NCBI RefSeq assembly: GCF_040054535.1
Contig: NC_090794.1
Coordinates: 4,508,501-4,572,500, forward strand
DNA length: 64,000 bases
Direction of reading: 5' to 3'
From: Antennarius striatus
Lineage: Eukaryota; Chordata; Actinopteri; Lophiiformes; Antennariidae
The notes beneath the pieces were generated by a model, which did not search any database, was not told the DNA's origin, and saw only the letters and a list, made by a program, of their open reading frames with translations. This document shows, in pieces, positions 21,210 through 31,894 of this stretch (position 1 is its first letter; every line of letters starts with the position of its first letter). The translations under genes were made by a program, and so were the position numbers.

Positions 21210-24200
21210 CTTCCGCCCTTGTTGAACACAAGTATGCAGATACCTTAAACACTGATTCTGCGAATGATTATGACTGGTTATTTTATGAAAGAGAAACCTG
21301 GTAGCTCATTGGCTAGTGTGGTTGACCCCCCTCCCCTCTGGAGGAGTGAGTCTATGTGCTGTTGTTAACTCCTACACATGTCAGGATGGCCGAGCGGTCT
21401 AAGGCGCTGCGTTCAGGTCGCAGTCTCCCCTGGAGGCGTGGGTTCGAATCCCACTTCTGACAACACCTTTTGAGAATTTCCCATTTGGGATCAAATAGTA
21501 TATCTATTTATCTATAGAATGTAGAGAATCGTTGTTTTACTGGTGCACACTTGTTTTTACTGAGACTGTAATGTTTTTATCTTTGAGATCCTTTTCCTAA
21601 AGCATCACCACCTCTTTTCTCGTCTCTCATCAGCACCAATAACCTCTTAGGCTGTTAGACAAAACTGCATGGATGACTGCCAGTATGATCAACGGGGAGG
21701 GTGTATGTTACAAGCATGGCTGAGCAGTATCGGTTGTCATGGCTACGCAAAAGTGCCTGTACTATTCAACTGACAAAGTCGCTGCACAACAAACCCTTCA
21801 CTTCATCAGGTTTCCACCACGTTATCTTCTTCTTCCATCTCTCCTCTCACGCTCTGTGTTGTCTTCTTCCTAACTTTCGCTTTTGTTACCTCACATCTTC
21901 TCCTTCTCCAACATTATACTTTTTGAGGATGATGTAAAATACTTTTACAAGCCTAAACTCTTATTTTAAGTTTTCAATAACACAAAACCTACAGATGTTT
22001 TTTTGGAGGGGTTATGTTGTGTTATTTTTACTGTGAATGGGAGAAGAAAAAAGAGAAATGCTCCTAGTATATGTCTCTGTATATCAACTGGGAAATAGCC
22101 AACATAAATATTTTGTAATTGAGTTGTCAGGTTGTTTTTTTCTTCACATCAATCTTTATTTAAGTATTAACAAGCAGACCACTGTGAAAACACTTCATGT
22201 TCATTGTCACCAGAACAAACGGTGTCTCTGTGCTGTACAGTGGAATCATTGTTCTCATCTCTAATCATTCTCTCCTTTTCCTCCCCCCTTTTCCCCCTAA
22301 CTCACCTCTCCTTACCCCCTCCTCACCTCTCCCAGGCAGCTCTGATGGGCGGCACCACAATGGTGATGGCTGTGGTCCTCCCTGAACAACACTGCTCCCT
22401 GCTGGACGCTTATGAGAACTACAGAGCTCTGGCGGATGCCAAGACGTGCTGCGACTACGCGTTGCACGTTGGGCTGACCTGGTGGGGGCCAAAGGTGAGT
22501 TACAAAGAGGTTTCTGCATGTGAAGTTTTAAAGCTTGTATAAAATATCCTCAATTTTATAACTGCGCTATGTAAAAACTAAAGCTTCAACAGCTTCATTT
22601 CTAGGTAAAGTGTGCAGTGACCTGGATTAAATGTGAAAGGAACTAGGTTAATACACGAATGCTCACTGGGCACATGAGGTGGAGATTGTGAGTCAACGTG
22701 TCTCATTTAGCCTTTGGCTGTGATATCCAATAATCTGCTGACATTCGCTTTTATTGTATGCAATAAAATATTTAAAGACCCATTGGCCAAAAACCATGAA
22801 AAAAAACTTACAAAACCGTGATGTCATAGTAAATAATTAATCAGGTACTTCTTCTTCATTAATTGATCAATCATTTGATCTATAAAATCATGGAAACTGG
22901 TTTGAAAATGCTTTTCAGATTCATAAAATGTTTGGTTTTCTCCAACTACTAATCCAGCCTACCACTGTCTGTGATACTCACTGATACTCACTGATGTCTT
23001 GTGATCAGGTGCGAAATGAGATGGAGACCCTAGTGAGGGAGCATGGCGTGAACTCGTTCCAGATGTTCATGGCCTACAAAGACCTGATGATGCTGAGGGA
23101 CTCGGAGCTCTACCAGGCCATGCAGACCTGTAAGGACATCGGGGCTGTTGCTCGCGTCCATGCTGAGAACGGGGAGCTGGTGGCAGAGGTGCACATCCCA
23201 TAAACACAGCATGTTCGCCCTGTCCATGATTACCTTTTATACAAACATATTCAATCTTTTGACTACTTCATATGTACGGGATTTCTTTTTTGTAAAATAA
23301 ATATTGGAAGATGTATAAACAACTGTATCTTATGTTTTTTTTTATGCAAATGTCTTGTTAGAGTGCTAAGGAAGCTCTGGATTTGGGCATCAGTGGACCA
23401 GAGGGAATTGAGATCAGTCGACCAGAGGAGGTAAATTTACATCTGAAGTTATCAATGTTTGTGGAGTTTTTTGCAATGGTAAGTATTCGTGCCAGAAATC
23501 TTTGAATTACTAATTTCTTACTGATTTTTAATTATTTTTTTCCTTTTCTTATCATTGATAATGTCCCCAGCTGGAGTCTGAGGCGACTCACAGAGCTGTC
23601 ACCATTGCCAACAGGGTAAATAAATACAAAACTTAGTTTTAACATCCCATTTGGTGTCTGTACGGCAGTACTAAATTAGTGATTACTCTTGTGATTTTAG
23701 GCTCGCTGTCCAATATACCTGGTGAATGTGTCCAGTATGTCTGCTGGTGATATGATTGCGGCTGCTAAGATGCAAGGTCAGTTGCAATTAACACACTCAC
23801 ATATATATTCTGTTAGTGTTGATGGTGGAAGTAGAGGGACGTCACATTCTTTTTCTCTGTGTGCAGGTAAGGTGGTCCATGCGGAGACCACAGTAGCTCA
23901 CGCGGTGCTGAATGGGATGCAGTATTACCACCAGGACTGGGCTCACGCTGCTGCCCATGTCATCGTCCCACCTCTCCGCCTCGACCCCAATACGCCCGGT
24001 TACCTCATGGGCCTGCTGGGCAAGTATGTGCCCGTCACAGACATAAATATGCAGCGGTTTTCATGAAATACAGCTAAAATATTGTATTTATACCCCTTTT
24101 GTTAAAGCGAAGGTCTGTAATTTGTGGGTATTCAGTATAACCTGCAGTTTCTTTTGATCCTTTCCCCAGTGACACTCTGAGTGTTGTGGCGTCAGATCAC

Positions 24201-25504
24201 CGTCCATTTAGCATCAAGCAGAGAGCTTTGGGGAAGGAGGACTTCACAAAGATCCCTCACGGCGTGGCTGGAGTCCAGGACAGGATGAGTGTAATCTGGG
24301 AAAGGGGAGTGGTATGTACACACAAACACACACACAAACACATAAATAAGCTTGCGTACAGGTTTTTCCAAGGAATTTCATATTATAGTGACTGTAATAA
24401 CACAGCCCTCAAGGAAAGAAGTGAAGTCATGATCCAGATGATGCCCCAAGAGATTATGCTGCAATGAATCTTCTGACATGAACTGAAATTCAGAAATGAA
24501 TGATGTATGTTTTAAAGATATAGAGATATTTGCTGTTATGTGTAGGTTACAGGAAAAATGGACGAGAATCGATTTGTGGCGGTGACGAGCTCTAACGCTG
24601 CAAAGATTTACAACTTGTACCCACGCAAAGGTCGCATCATCCCAGGGGCAGACGCCGACATCGTGGTCTGGGACCCAGATGCGACGAAGTATGCAGTCAC
24701 ATGGGCTACAGACCCATACACAAAGACGCAGACACAGACACACACACACACACACACACACACACTGGAGTTACATGGCTGTCTTGTCTGCAGGACCATC
24801 TCCGTGAGCACTCAGGTGCAGGGCGGGGACTTCAACCTGTATGAGGGGATGCGCTGCCATGGGGTTCCCCTGGTCACCATCAGCCGAGGCCGTTTGGTGT
24901 GTGAGAACGGTGTGTTCATGTGCGCCGAAGGTTCTGGAAAGTTCTACCCACAGCGCACCTTCCCCGACTACCTCTACAAGAAGATGGTGCAGAGAGAAAA
25001 AGTTTGTTTTGTGTTTTTGTCTTGCATCGAATTACATACAAAAATATCTAAGATGTCACACAAGGCTTGTCCTGCTGTGGTCTGTCTGTCACGTTCATTC
25101 TTTCTTCATTTATTCATTGTTTTTCAGGTTCAGGCCTATAAAGGGGTCATGAGGGATCCTTACTCTGGGGATGTAGCCATGGTGGCCAACTCTATGAAGA
25201 AAGAGCTCGGTTTGGGCCCCATAGATGGAGACATGTCCAACAAAGGGCCCCAAGCTCCCCGCGTGCACCAGGGAGTCCGAGACCTTCATGAGTCCTCCTT
25301 TAGCCTGTCAGGTAGGATGGGAGAAGATGGAAGATATCTTGGTAGTCTGGTTTAAAACTGTCAAAACTGGGGGTTTTTTTGGTTGAGCGTGAAGGACGAT
25401 TTGATGTTGTTCCCTTAGGTTCTCAAGTTGATGACCACATCCCCAAGAGGTCCTCAGCCCGGATCCTGGCCCCCCCTGGTGGTCGTTCCAGTGGCATCTG
25501 GTAA
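19065..25504 (+). CDS. dpysl5: Dihydropyrimidinase-like 5 (CRMP5)
   Basis: Collapsin response mediator protein 5: a cytosolic, non-catalytic relative of dihydropyrimidinase that regulates the neuronal cytoskeleton. Coding exons: 19065-19175, 19979-20128, 22336-22494, 23009-23188, 23362-23430, 23571-23615, 23701-23776, 23867-24023, 24170-24311, 24546-24688, 24794-25001, 25128-25311, 25419-25504. They give 569 codons in one frame (human about 564). Recognisable stretches are [13 protein letters not shown] near the start, [46 protein letters not shown], and the C-terminal [14 protein letters not shown] and [13 protein letters not shown], which identify DPYSL5 rather than CRMP1-4. In the amidohydrolase metal site the first His is Ser (IDTSVH), as in CRMPs, so no enzyme activity is expected. 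Three in-frame ATGs lie within the first eight codons; the first is chosen. The donor after 25001 (GTTTGT) is the weakest junction. Which fish paralogue this is cannot be told. Confidence 0.96.
21154..21210. repeat. (TC)n low-complexity tract
   Basis: CT/ATCT dinucleotide run in a dpysl5 intron, about 170 bp upstream of the tRNA-Leu gene. Confidence 0.9.
21380..21462 (+). tRNA. tRNA-Leu (anticodon CAG)
   Basis: 83-nt class II tRNA in the sense orientation inside the dpysl5 intron between 20128 and 22336. The acceptor stem pairs fully (GTCAGGA with the 3' end, one G-T wobble). The anticodon loop TTCAGGT carries CAG. A long variable arm and the T-arm GGTTCGAATCC are present. It matches my memory of the vertebrate tRNA-Leu-CAG almost base for base and has no intron. 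A pol III terminator TTTT follows at 21468-21471. It stands alone, unlike the tRNA-Asp array to the right. Confidence 0.97.
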
Positions 25505-26850
25505 TCCGTGGTGCCAGAGTTCCGTCTATTCCACCCTCTTTGTTTTGTATGAATCTGATCAACCAGGAAAACTGCACTGATTTTCAATCACAGGGCAAAA
25601 ATAAATTCAAGCATTAGTTTGTGATTTGTAAAGTCCAAAGTGATGTCAGCGATCTGCCAAGACGACTCGACAAATCTGATTTGTGTTTCAATTGGAGTGC
25701 CAAACAGAATTTATCACTCGAGAGTGAAGGGCTGTCTGTGAATTTAATCTGTTTTGCCAAATTTAAGGTGACGACGCTAACGTTGAAGTTTGATCATGAT
25801 CATCCTGTGAAGAAATGCACACTAAACAAGCTGTGAAGATCAAAACCAGTACAGTTTTTGAGGGTTTCAACTGAAGTGATGTTGACTGAAATATTTAAAA
25901 ATAGAACAACTGGATTCAATGATATATCTATTGTACCCCTGTCACACACACAAACCATACAGTGCACTGTAGATGCTATAGCTTTAGACTCATCTGATGA
26001 TTCCTGTGAATTCTGTTTGTGATCAAAGACCCACAATGCTCGGCTTCCTGCTGCACTGTGGGTGTCTGTATCAGTGTTTTTGTTTCCAGCGGATGAACTG
26101 TGTGGTGGTGAAATCCAACTGCTTCGAACATCGTGTGAGTGTGCTGCTACACCCTCTAAATAGAGTCACGTTACCTTATCCGTTTTTATACGTTCACAGC
26201 TTCTGACTGAACCAACAATTACGTCACAGAAACATCCTAGCCTCGCCTGCAAAGCAGCAGGGTCTATAGACGGAGATATAGAAGTGCACAACCTGTTTTT
26301 GCACAGTGCAAAAATAAAATGTGTTGGAATATAAAATGCAATTCTTAGGTAATTGTGTCTCCATCGAGCAGAAAGATTGAGCCACACAGGCTGAAGAAAC
26401 CTACCGACCCTTTCACCTCCTGATTATGTCATTCCTGCCAAACGGTATTCTATTTATACTTGGTCGCATCCTCTCGTCTGTGAAATCTATATATTTAGGA
26501 TGTTTTGTTTGGGTTGTTTTTTTTCTTGCTGAAAGAGAAAAAGTGCCAATGTGACTCACCTGTGCCACACCCACACCGTGCATAAAGAGCAGCACATGAA
26601 GATCAAAAAGTGGAATCTCTTCTGAATGCCACATGTTCACAACAACTGGTGCTGTTTTTTTTACAATCCCCCACAACGGTGTGGTTCTGTTGTCAGAAGG
26701 TTTTAATGTTTTGAAGGCACTGTATGGTCAGTGGCTTTGTGTGTTTGTTTCTTGTTGTGCTGGACAGTGAAGCCGTTGAATCTGTTTGTGGCTGCTTGTT
26801 TCTTACTACAAGAGTACTGTAATGGAAGAAAAATAAAAACGAGATAAATT
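25505..26850 (+). other. dpysl5: dpysl5 3'UTR
   Basis: Non-coding sequence after the dpysl5 stop. A good poly(A) signal AATAAA lies at 26832-26837; an earlier A-rich AAATAAA near 25600 could give a short form. The polr2d transcript converges on it from the right: its own signal, read on the minus strand, is at 27003-27008, leaving under 200 bp between the two 3' ends. Confidence 0.6.
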
Positions 26851-27197
26851 ATGTTGATTTTGACTCATTTTTCCACCCCCAAATTCAAACATATAATTTA
26901 CCGAATGAATAACTCGAATTGTTGCAAAAGTAGCAGCACAATAAAATTGACAATTATTGAAAAACACAACTTACAATCATGTTGATCATAAATTAATTCT
27001 TATTTATTCTGACCGACTATCAGAAATCACAAATTAACATCAAGGGGTTTAACAGTCTGTTTTCCCCAGAACTCTGGAAATCAATACATGAAAACTGTAA
27101 ATCTGATATGAATGGATGAATATCTAAAAAACGAGATATTATCAGGTCAGAAATCCTGGAAGACGTGGACCCCCTGGACCTGAAGGTGGTCCTGGTG

Positions 27198-27704
27198 TCA
27201 GTACTGGAAGCTTCTATTGGTCTGCATGTCGTCCAGGATCTGCTGCAGCTCCTCGTCTTCAAAGCGGCCATCTAGACTGGGGATCAGGGCCTTGGCCTCC
27301 TCAGCAGCCTGGGGACACAGGTTGGCCAGACTCGCCTGCTCGAACTTGTGGAGCTTCTTCTGCTGCAGGAGATTGCGGACGGCCTTGATGGTCTCTCGGT
27401 TCTTGAAGCGGTTGAAGCGGGACGTGTAGTCCAGGGTCTTCATGAAGCCCTTGGACAGCTCCTGCTCGCCCTCGGCGTTCTCGTTCTGCTTCTTCCGCTG
27501 CTCCAGCAACACGTGGACCTTGGAGTTCAGCAGCGTCTCGGCGTTCTGGAACTCTTTAAGAAAGAGGAGCTGTGACGGATCCGCGTCCACATCCTCAACA
27601 TCACCGACCTGGAACTCTTTCAGAAAGAGGAGCTGTGACGGGTCCGCGTCAACATCCTCAACATCACCGACCTGGGCAGCAACCGCTCCGCCTTTAGACG
27701 CCAT
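27198..27704 (-). CDS. polr2d: RNA polymerase II subunit RPB4 (POLR2D), intronless copy
   Basis: Subunit of the RPB4-RPB7 stalk of RNA polymerase II (nucleus). One uninterrupted frame of 168 codons starts [11 protein letters not shown] (ATG at 27704-27702) and ends [66 protein letters not shown] and [20 protein letters not shown] cover the whole RPB4 domain. Human POLR2D is 142 residues; most of the surplus is a 21-residue tandem duplication near the N-terminus. An acceptor at 27728-27729 (minus strand) just before the ATG, and a donor at 28045-28044, suggest a 5'UTR intron. The poly(A) signal is at 27003-27008. The lack of coding introns and the position between dpysl5 and mapre3 (human POLR2D is on 2q, as I recall) suggest a retrogene with an intact frame. 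Confidence 0.93.
   Translation of the reverse strand: MASKGGAVAAQVGDVEDVDADPSQLLFLKEFQVGDVEDVDADPSQLLFLKEFQNAETLLNSKVHVLLEQRKKQNENAEGEQELSKGFMKTLDYTSRFNRFKNRETIKAVRNLLQQKKLHKFEQASLANLCPQAAEEAKALIPSLDGRFEDEELQQILDDMQTNRSFQY
27548..27673 (-). repeat. polr2d: 63-bp in-frame tandem duplication in polr2d
   Basis: 27548-27610 and 27611-27673 are tandem copies, each encoding [19 protein letters not shown] plus neighbours. I count three base differences, all silent, so the peptide is repeated exactly. The RPB4 families I know have a single copy of this segment. Confidence 0.95.
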
Positions 27705-28045
27705 GAAAGCCAACGTTTCGCCAACAGCTGAAAGAAAACACGAAAGAAGCACATTAAAAAAAAAATAAAAAAATCTTTTGTCTTGTTACCACATAATAAA
27801 CTTACTATTTCCTTTTTTTTAATGTAGAAAGAAAATGCAAAAATGAATTAAAAAAACGAAAAACAATTAGACTTCCGACATGTTCAGTAACTGGTTTCGC
27901 TATATAAAATATTCCAACTACAGTAAAACATTCTGATGAATAATACATTAAGCCATTTGATCACGTCAGATTCATCAATAGGCCCAACAGCCATTATTTA
28001 TGTATAACATTAAAGTGATGCACACATTAATATACCAGTAATTAC

Positions 28046-28277
28046 CATCAACGTTCACCCGGATGCAGAGCTCCGTCGGGATTCGGGCATCAGTGGCGCG
28101 CGACCCTAAAAAGTTAAGGAAAGCGCGCGACTGTGTTTTTTTTTAATGCGCATGCGCGTTAACCCGCGGCTTAGGGGGACAGCGGTCTCGCGCAATTTTG
28201 GCATCAGTCGGAAACGGAAAAGCCAAACAGCAGCAGACACAACGGGACGATTGTGAGAGGGAGGCTGTCGTATTTCA
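28046..28277. promoter_or_regulatory. Bidirectional polr2d/mapre3 promoter with an NRF1 site
   Basis: CpG-rich segment between the inferred first (non-coding) exon of polr2d on the minus strand (ending 28046) and the first exon of mapre3 on the plus strand (donor GTGAGT at 28278-28283). It contains the self-complementary NRF1 motif TGCGCATGCGCG at 28147-28158. Exact transcription starts cannot be read from the sequence. Confidence 0.65.
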
Positions 28278-28944
28278 GTGAGTGTTATTGATTTAACTCA
28301 ACTTAAATGTTTTCATTAACGTTTAAAATCCCGCGATTTTATCGATCTGTTCAATTTACGTCTCATTTAAATAGTTGTATCGATCCGTAGGTGACACCTA
28401 CTTTATCATTTGTATTGTGCGTGTGTATTATACAAAAGGCCTACAGAGGGGGTAACGGCAGGCTAAACAAAAGTCTCGTTTTCCGTTAACCTCACACTTA
28501 GATGTTTTTGTGAGTTCACTAGTCCCGCTGGAGTGTTGTGAAAGCGGGCGAAAAGTGTTTCAAGTGTTCAACTGCAGCTACGCACTGACAGCGCTAGCGG
28601 TGGAAGTAGCTAGCATGGAGCTAGTAGCATCATAACATTGCCACACGGTAGCCGTTATGTCAAAGCACCGTAGCTGTAGAATCAGCTGTCACAACGGGTT
28701 AGATGTCATGTAAAGCACTTATAGCGAAACAAATTGACAATTTTGTTCTACCTTTAATTGAGAAAAGCCTACATGAGAACACCTATTGTCGTATTGTATT
28801 TTCAGTAACAAAGCTGTTACTTCGTGGGTTTTCTCCCACCATAATCTGGGCTTGCACCAGGAGCTAGTATGACTAAGCCACTGTGGCTCAGTGTAAACGA
28901 ACTGAGTAAACCACAAAAAGGCACATTCGGTGTCCAAGACAGCG

Positions 28945-29226
28945 GCTTGCTATAATAGCAAGTAAAAGTTACAAGTAAACATTGAGTAATATTTTGTATG
29001 ACTGTATCTTTGCATAGTGAATGCAAGTTTTCAATTGTTGGGTGGTGTAAAACACTAAACACTAAAGTCAATAGTTCAAACTTAATTTTCTTTATTTCTA
29101 TCCTACTTTATGCAGGTAAAAATTTGAGATTCAACAATTGAAAATTTGCATTCACTATGTAAAGATACAGTCATACAAAATATTACTCAATGTTTACTTG
29201 TAAGTTTTACTTCCTATTATAGCAAG
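28945..29226. repeat. 95-bp inverted repeat, foldback or MITE-like
   Basis: 28945-29040 is nearly the perfect reverse complement of 29132-29226 (about five differences), with a 91-bp spacer. The ends are CTTGCTATAATAGCAAG, itself a palindrome. It lies in mapre3 intron 1. It could be a hairpin MITE or a chance inverted duplication; no clear target-site duplication was identified. Confidence 0.85.
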
Positions 29227-29944
29227 TGAGGTGAATACACATTTACATGCATCGCTGGTTATTCCTGCCGGTCATAGGGATCAAAAGTCTAAGACAAAAA
29301 AAAAGTATTGACAATATCTTTAATTTACCTTCTGATCGGTCTGTAACCACTCCTACCCCCTCTCAGCATTCACCATTTGCTGATTAATTAGTATTTTTAC
29401 ACAAATTCTACTGTATGACACTGGATTCTTAATTTATTTAGATCGATCGTCCTCACCTTGTCGTTCACCAATTCACAGGTTTAGCTTGTAAAAAAGACTG
29501 TGGCTACACAGTCTGAAAACCTTGTAGCCAATCTGGAATTTACTTCGCCTATGGTGAAGTGGCGAATGGCTAGCGCAAGCCCAGATAATTCTTTTTAAGC
29601 CAGTCTCTGTATTCACGGCTTTGAATGGGGATTTAATAGCTAGCGTGACAACTCTTTCGTAACTGTGGTTCAGTTTTATCTACAGACAAATAAAAATTTC
29701 AATAAGGATTGGTGACTCGTTCATCCAGCTTTCCTCAGCCCCGCACAGTCGAGAATAACATGTTTGTGCTTCTTATTCACTCTTTTCCATAAGAGCGTTT
29801 GAAGCATATAATTTCACAGTACATTCAGTCTACACAAATTTGTCAAATTAGACTTCTTAGGTGAAAGAATAGGACTAAAGAAGATGGGATGATCAGGTTG
29901 CAATTATTATAAATTATATGGCTGTTTTACCCAACATTGAATTC

Positions 29945-31680
29945 CATTATAGGTACATAGAAATAAACTTTATTACAGACTCAAGGTCAAGAGAATAAAA
30001 TAAAAATAAAAACAAGACATTACATTACTAAAAAAAAAGCATGATTAAAATTCACAATATATGGAAATAAGAACCATTTTTCATATACATATGTGGATCA
30101 TTATTTCCAAGCACTTATACATACATCTACACATATACATATACCCATTAAGACCTTATATATAAAACATTACTGTGTACCAATGCCTCCACAGCTGTGA
30201 TTGGTACGTTGTAGTTCTATATTTAATACCAGACAGTTGCAAAATAATCTCATTCTCAGACTCATTTAACCGACAAATAAAGTTGTACATGAGATTTGTT
30301 ATCACAGATTGAACCGTGTTTATCTTTGCTGTCACAAATATTTCACTAGCACCAGACCATCTGGGTTTTTTCAGTAATATTCTCATGGCATTATTATATG
30401 CAACTTGAAGTCTCTGCAAGTTTGCTTTTTTGTACTGTGACCACAAATGTTCTGTATATATAATACAATATAAACAGTACAATATGTTCTGAATAGGGAC
30501 ACTTTTACCCCATCTGGGGACAAAATTTCCCCTTGTGTCACACTGTGGCTGACCCCAAATGGGGCTGAGACACTGGTGCCCCATTTCACTTGCATAGTCT
30601 GCTGAGCATACCAGTAAACCAGGATTTTCACTTTCATGAGATCCGTTGCTACTCTGTCACTCAATTAACAAAACAACTTTCCATGGTTAACCCCATCAAA
30701 TGCTTTGGAGACATCAATAAAACACACAAAAATAGATGAATTTTGACCTCTGTATTTGTTCACAATTTCCTTTTATGCATAAATACATAGATCAGTGTCA
30801 TGTCTGGCTTTAAAATCAAACTGGTTGTCTGAGGAGTTAATAAACTCATTCACTCCCTCCAGCAGGATTATTTCAAGGACCTGTGTATAGCGTTATATAC
30901 TTCATGTGCCTTAATCACCATAGACTCATTACTGTCAATATTATCTGTCATAACTGACTTACTTTTTAACCTTTTCACACAGTTGAATAACCTACTATAA
31001 TGCTGTTGCCCTAACCTAACAATGTTGTCTGTTCCAGACCTTTCATGTACAGTACACAACAAAGATGTTTTACTATTGTTGAGAGCTCTCACCCTCCCTC
31101 GAGTAAGCGACAACATTTTTGGTCAATTGCTTATTAGTCATGTATAAGAACACCACTAATGTTCTTATACATGGGGCAGATATCCCTCCTATGATCCACA
31201 TTATTACAGTTAACGTCACTACAGAAGATTGCATCGTCAGACAAGTGAGCATTCTCTAAGGATTTATCCATCCCATAATCGAACTCCGGGATGTCCTCCT
31301 TTGTAAATGCTGACCAGTCCAGCTTTTCTGTATTGCCTGCATTTGTTCAGTACACGTACAGGTAGATTTTCAACAATTATTTTCATTGAAAACGGTAAAT
31401 GATCAGCCGTTGCAGTCCCTTACAAAATGCTCATACCTCCTAAAGAAGCATGTGTGTCTGCTGTACTAATACAGTGGTCCAGCCATGATGTAGAACACCA
31501 GGCCTCATACATGTAAGTGTAACTGCGAGTGGGTAAAAGTTCTTTGCTTGACAAGATTGACAAGACAAGAATTATTTTCCTGACAGAATGAACCATGTGA
31601 TTGGCAAATACTTTGTCAGTTTTATATCCATGTTGTGCTTGTGTGTCAAACACAGGGTAACGCATCTAGAAAAGTCCACG
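29945..31680 (-). mobile_element. Decayed non-LTR retrotransposon (LINE), minus strand
   Basis: Broken reading frames on the minus strand carry LINE ORF2 pieces in the right order. They are an endonuclease C-terminal piece (31420-31665; SWLDHCISTADTHASL), a reverse transcriptase motif A piece near 30680-30745 (CFIDVSKAFDGVNH), a piece like GVxQGGILSP (about 30530-30590), and the ORF2 C-terminal region (30156-30480; NLQRLQVAYNNAMRIL and FICRLNESENEI). The 3' end near 29945-29990 has AATAAAGTTTATT on the minus strand. The layout suggests the Jockey/CR1/L2/Rex1 side of the tree, with the subgroup unassigned. It is 5'-truncated and several frameshifts separate the pieces, so it is inactive. It sits antisense in mapre3 intron 1. 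Confidence 0.85.
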
Positions 31681-31894
31681 GACTAATAACTTAAAAACCT
31701 TAAAAAACTTAAAAGCTTAAAAACATAAAAGCCATAAAACAAAAAGCATAAAACAACTTTTTCATCCAAGCACATCCAAAGCTGGGGAAACCCCCCCCCC
31801 CATATATATATATAACGTCAGCTTAACTACATCAGCTTTCTCAAATCATTCAACTGTCACATTTGTGTGTGTTTATTTGTGTTAAAGCAGGACG

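Larger units (their letters stand above)
20129..22335 (+). other. dpysl5 intron 3 holding the tRNA-Leu gene
   Basis: Besides the TC tract and tRNA-Leu, this 2.2-kb intron shows no coding potential. The acceptor side (22260-22335) is a strong C/T-rich tract. Confidence 0.75.
28278..31890 (+). other. mapre3: mapre3 intron 1 (inferred)
   Basis: 3.6-kb intron from the donor at 28278 to the acceptor at 31889-31890. It holds the inverted repeat and LINE listed separately, plus a short poly-C/(TA)n stretch near 31789-31814. I see no other gene. Confidence 0.6.

Noticed and set aside
27217-27768. Plus-strand open frames opposite polr2d
   Set aside because: Antisense shadows of the RPB4 coding region; the composition is explained by the real gene.
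28046-28060. ATG at the end of the inferred polr2d first exon as the true start
   Set aside because: Splicing to 27727 puts it out of frame with the RPB4 reading frame; the MASKGG start is kept.
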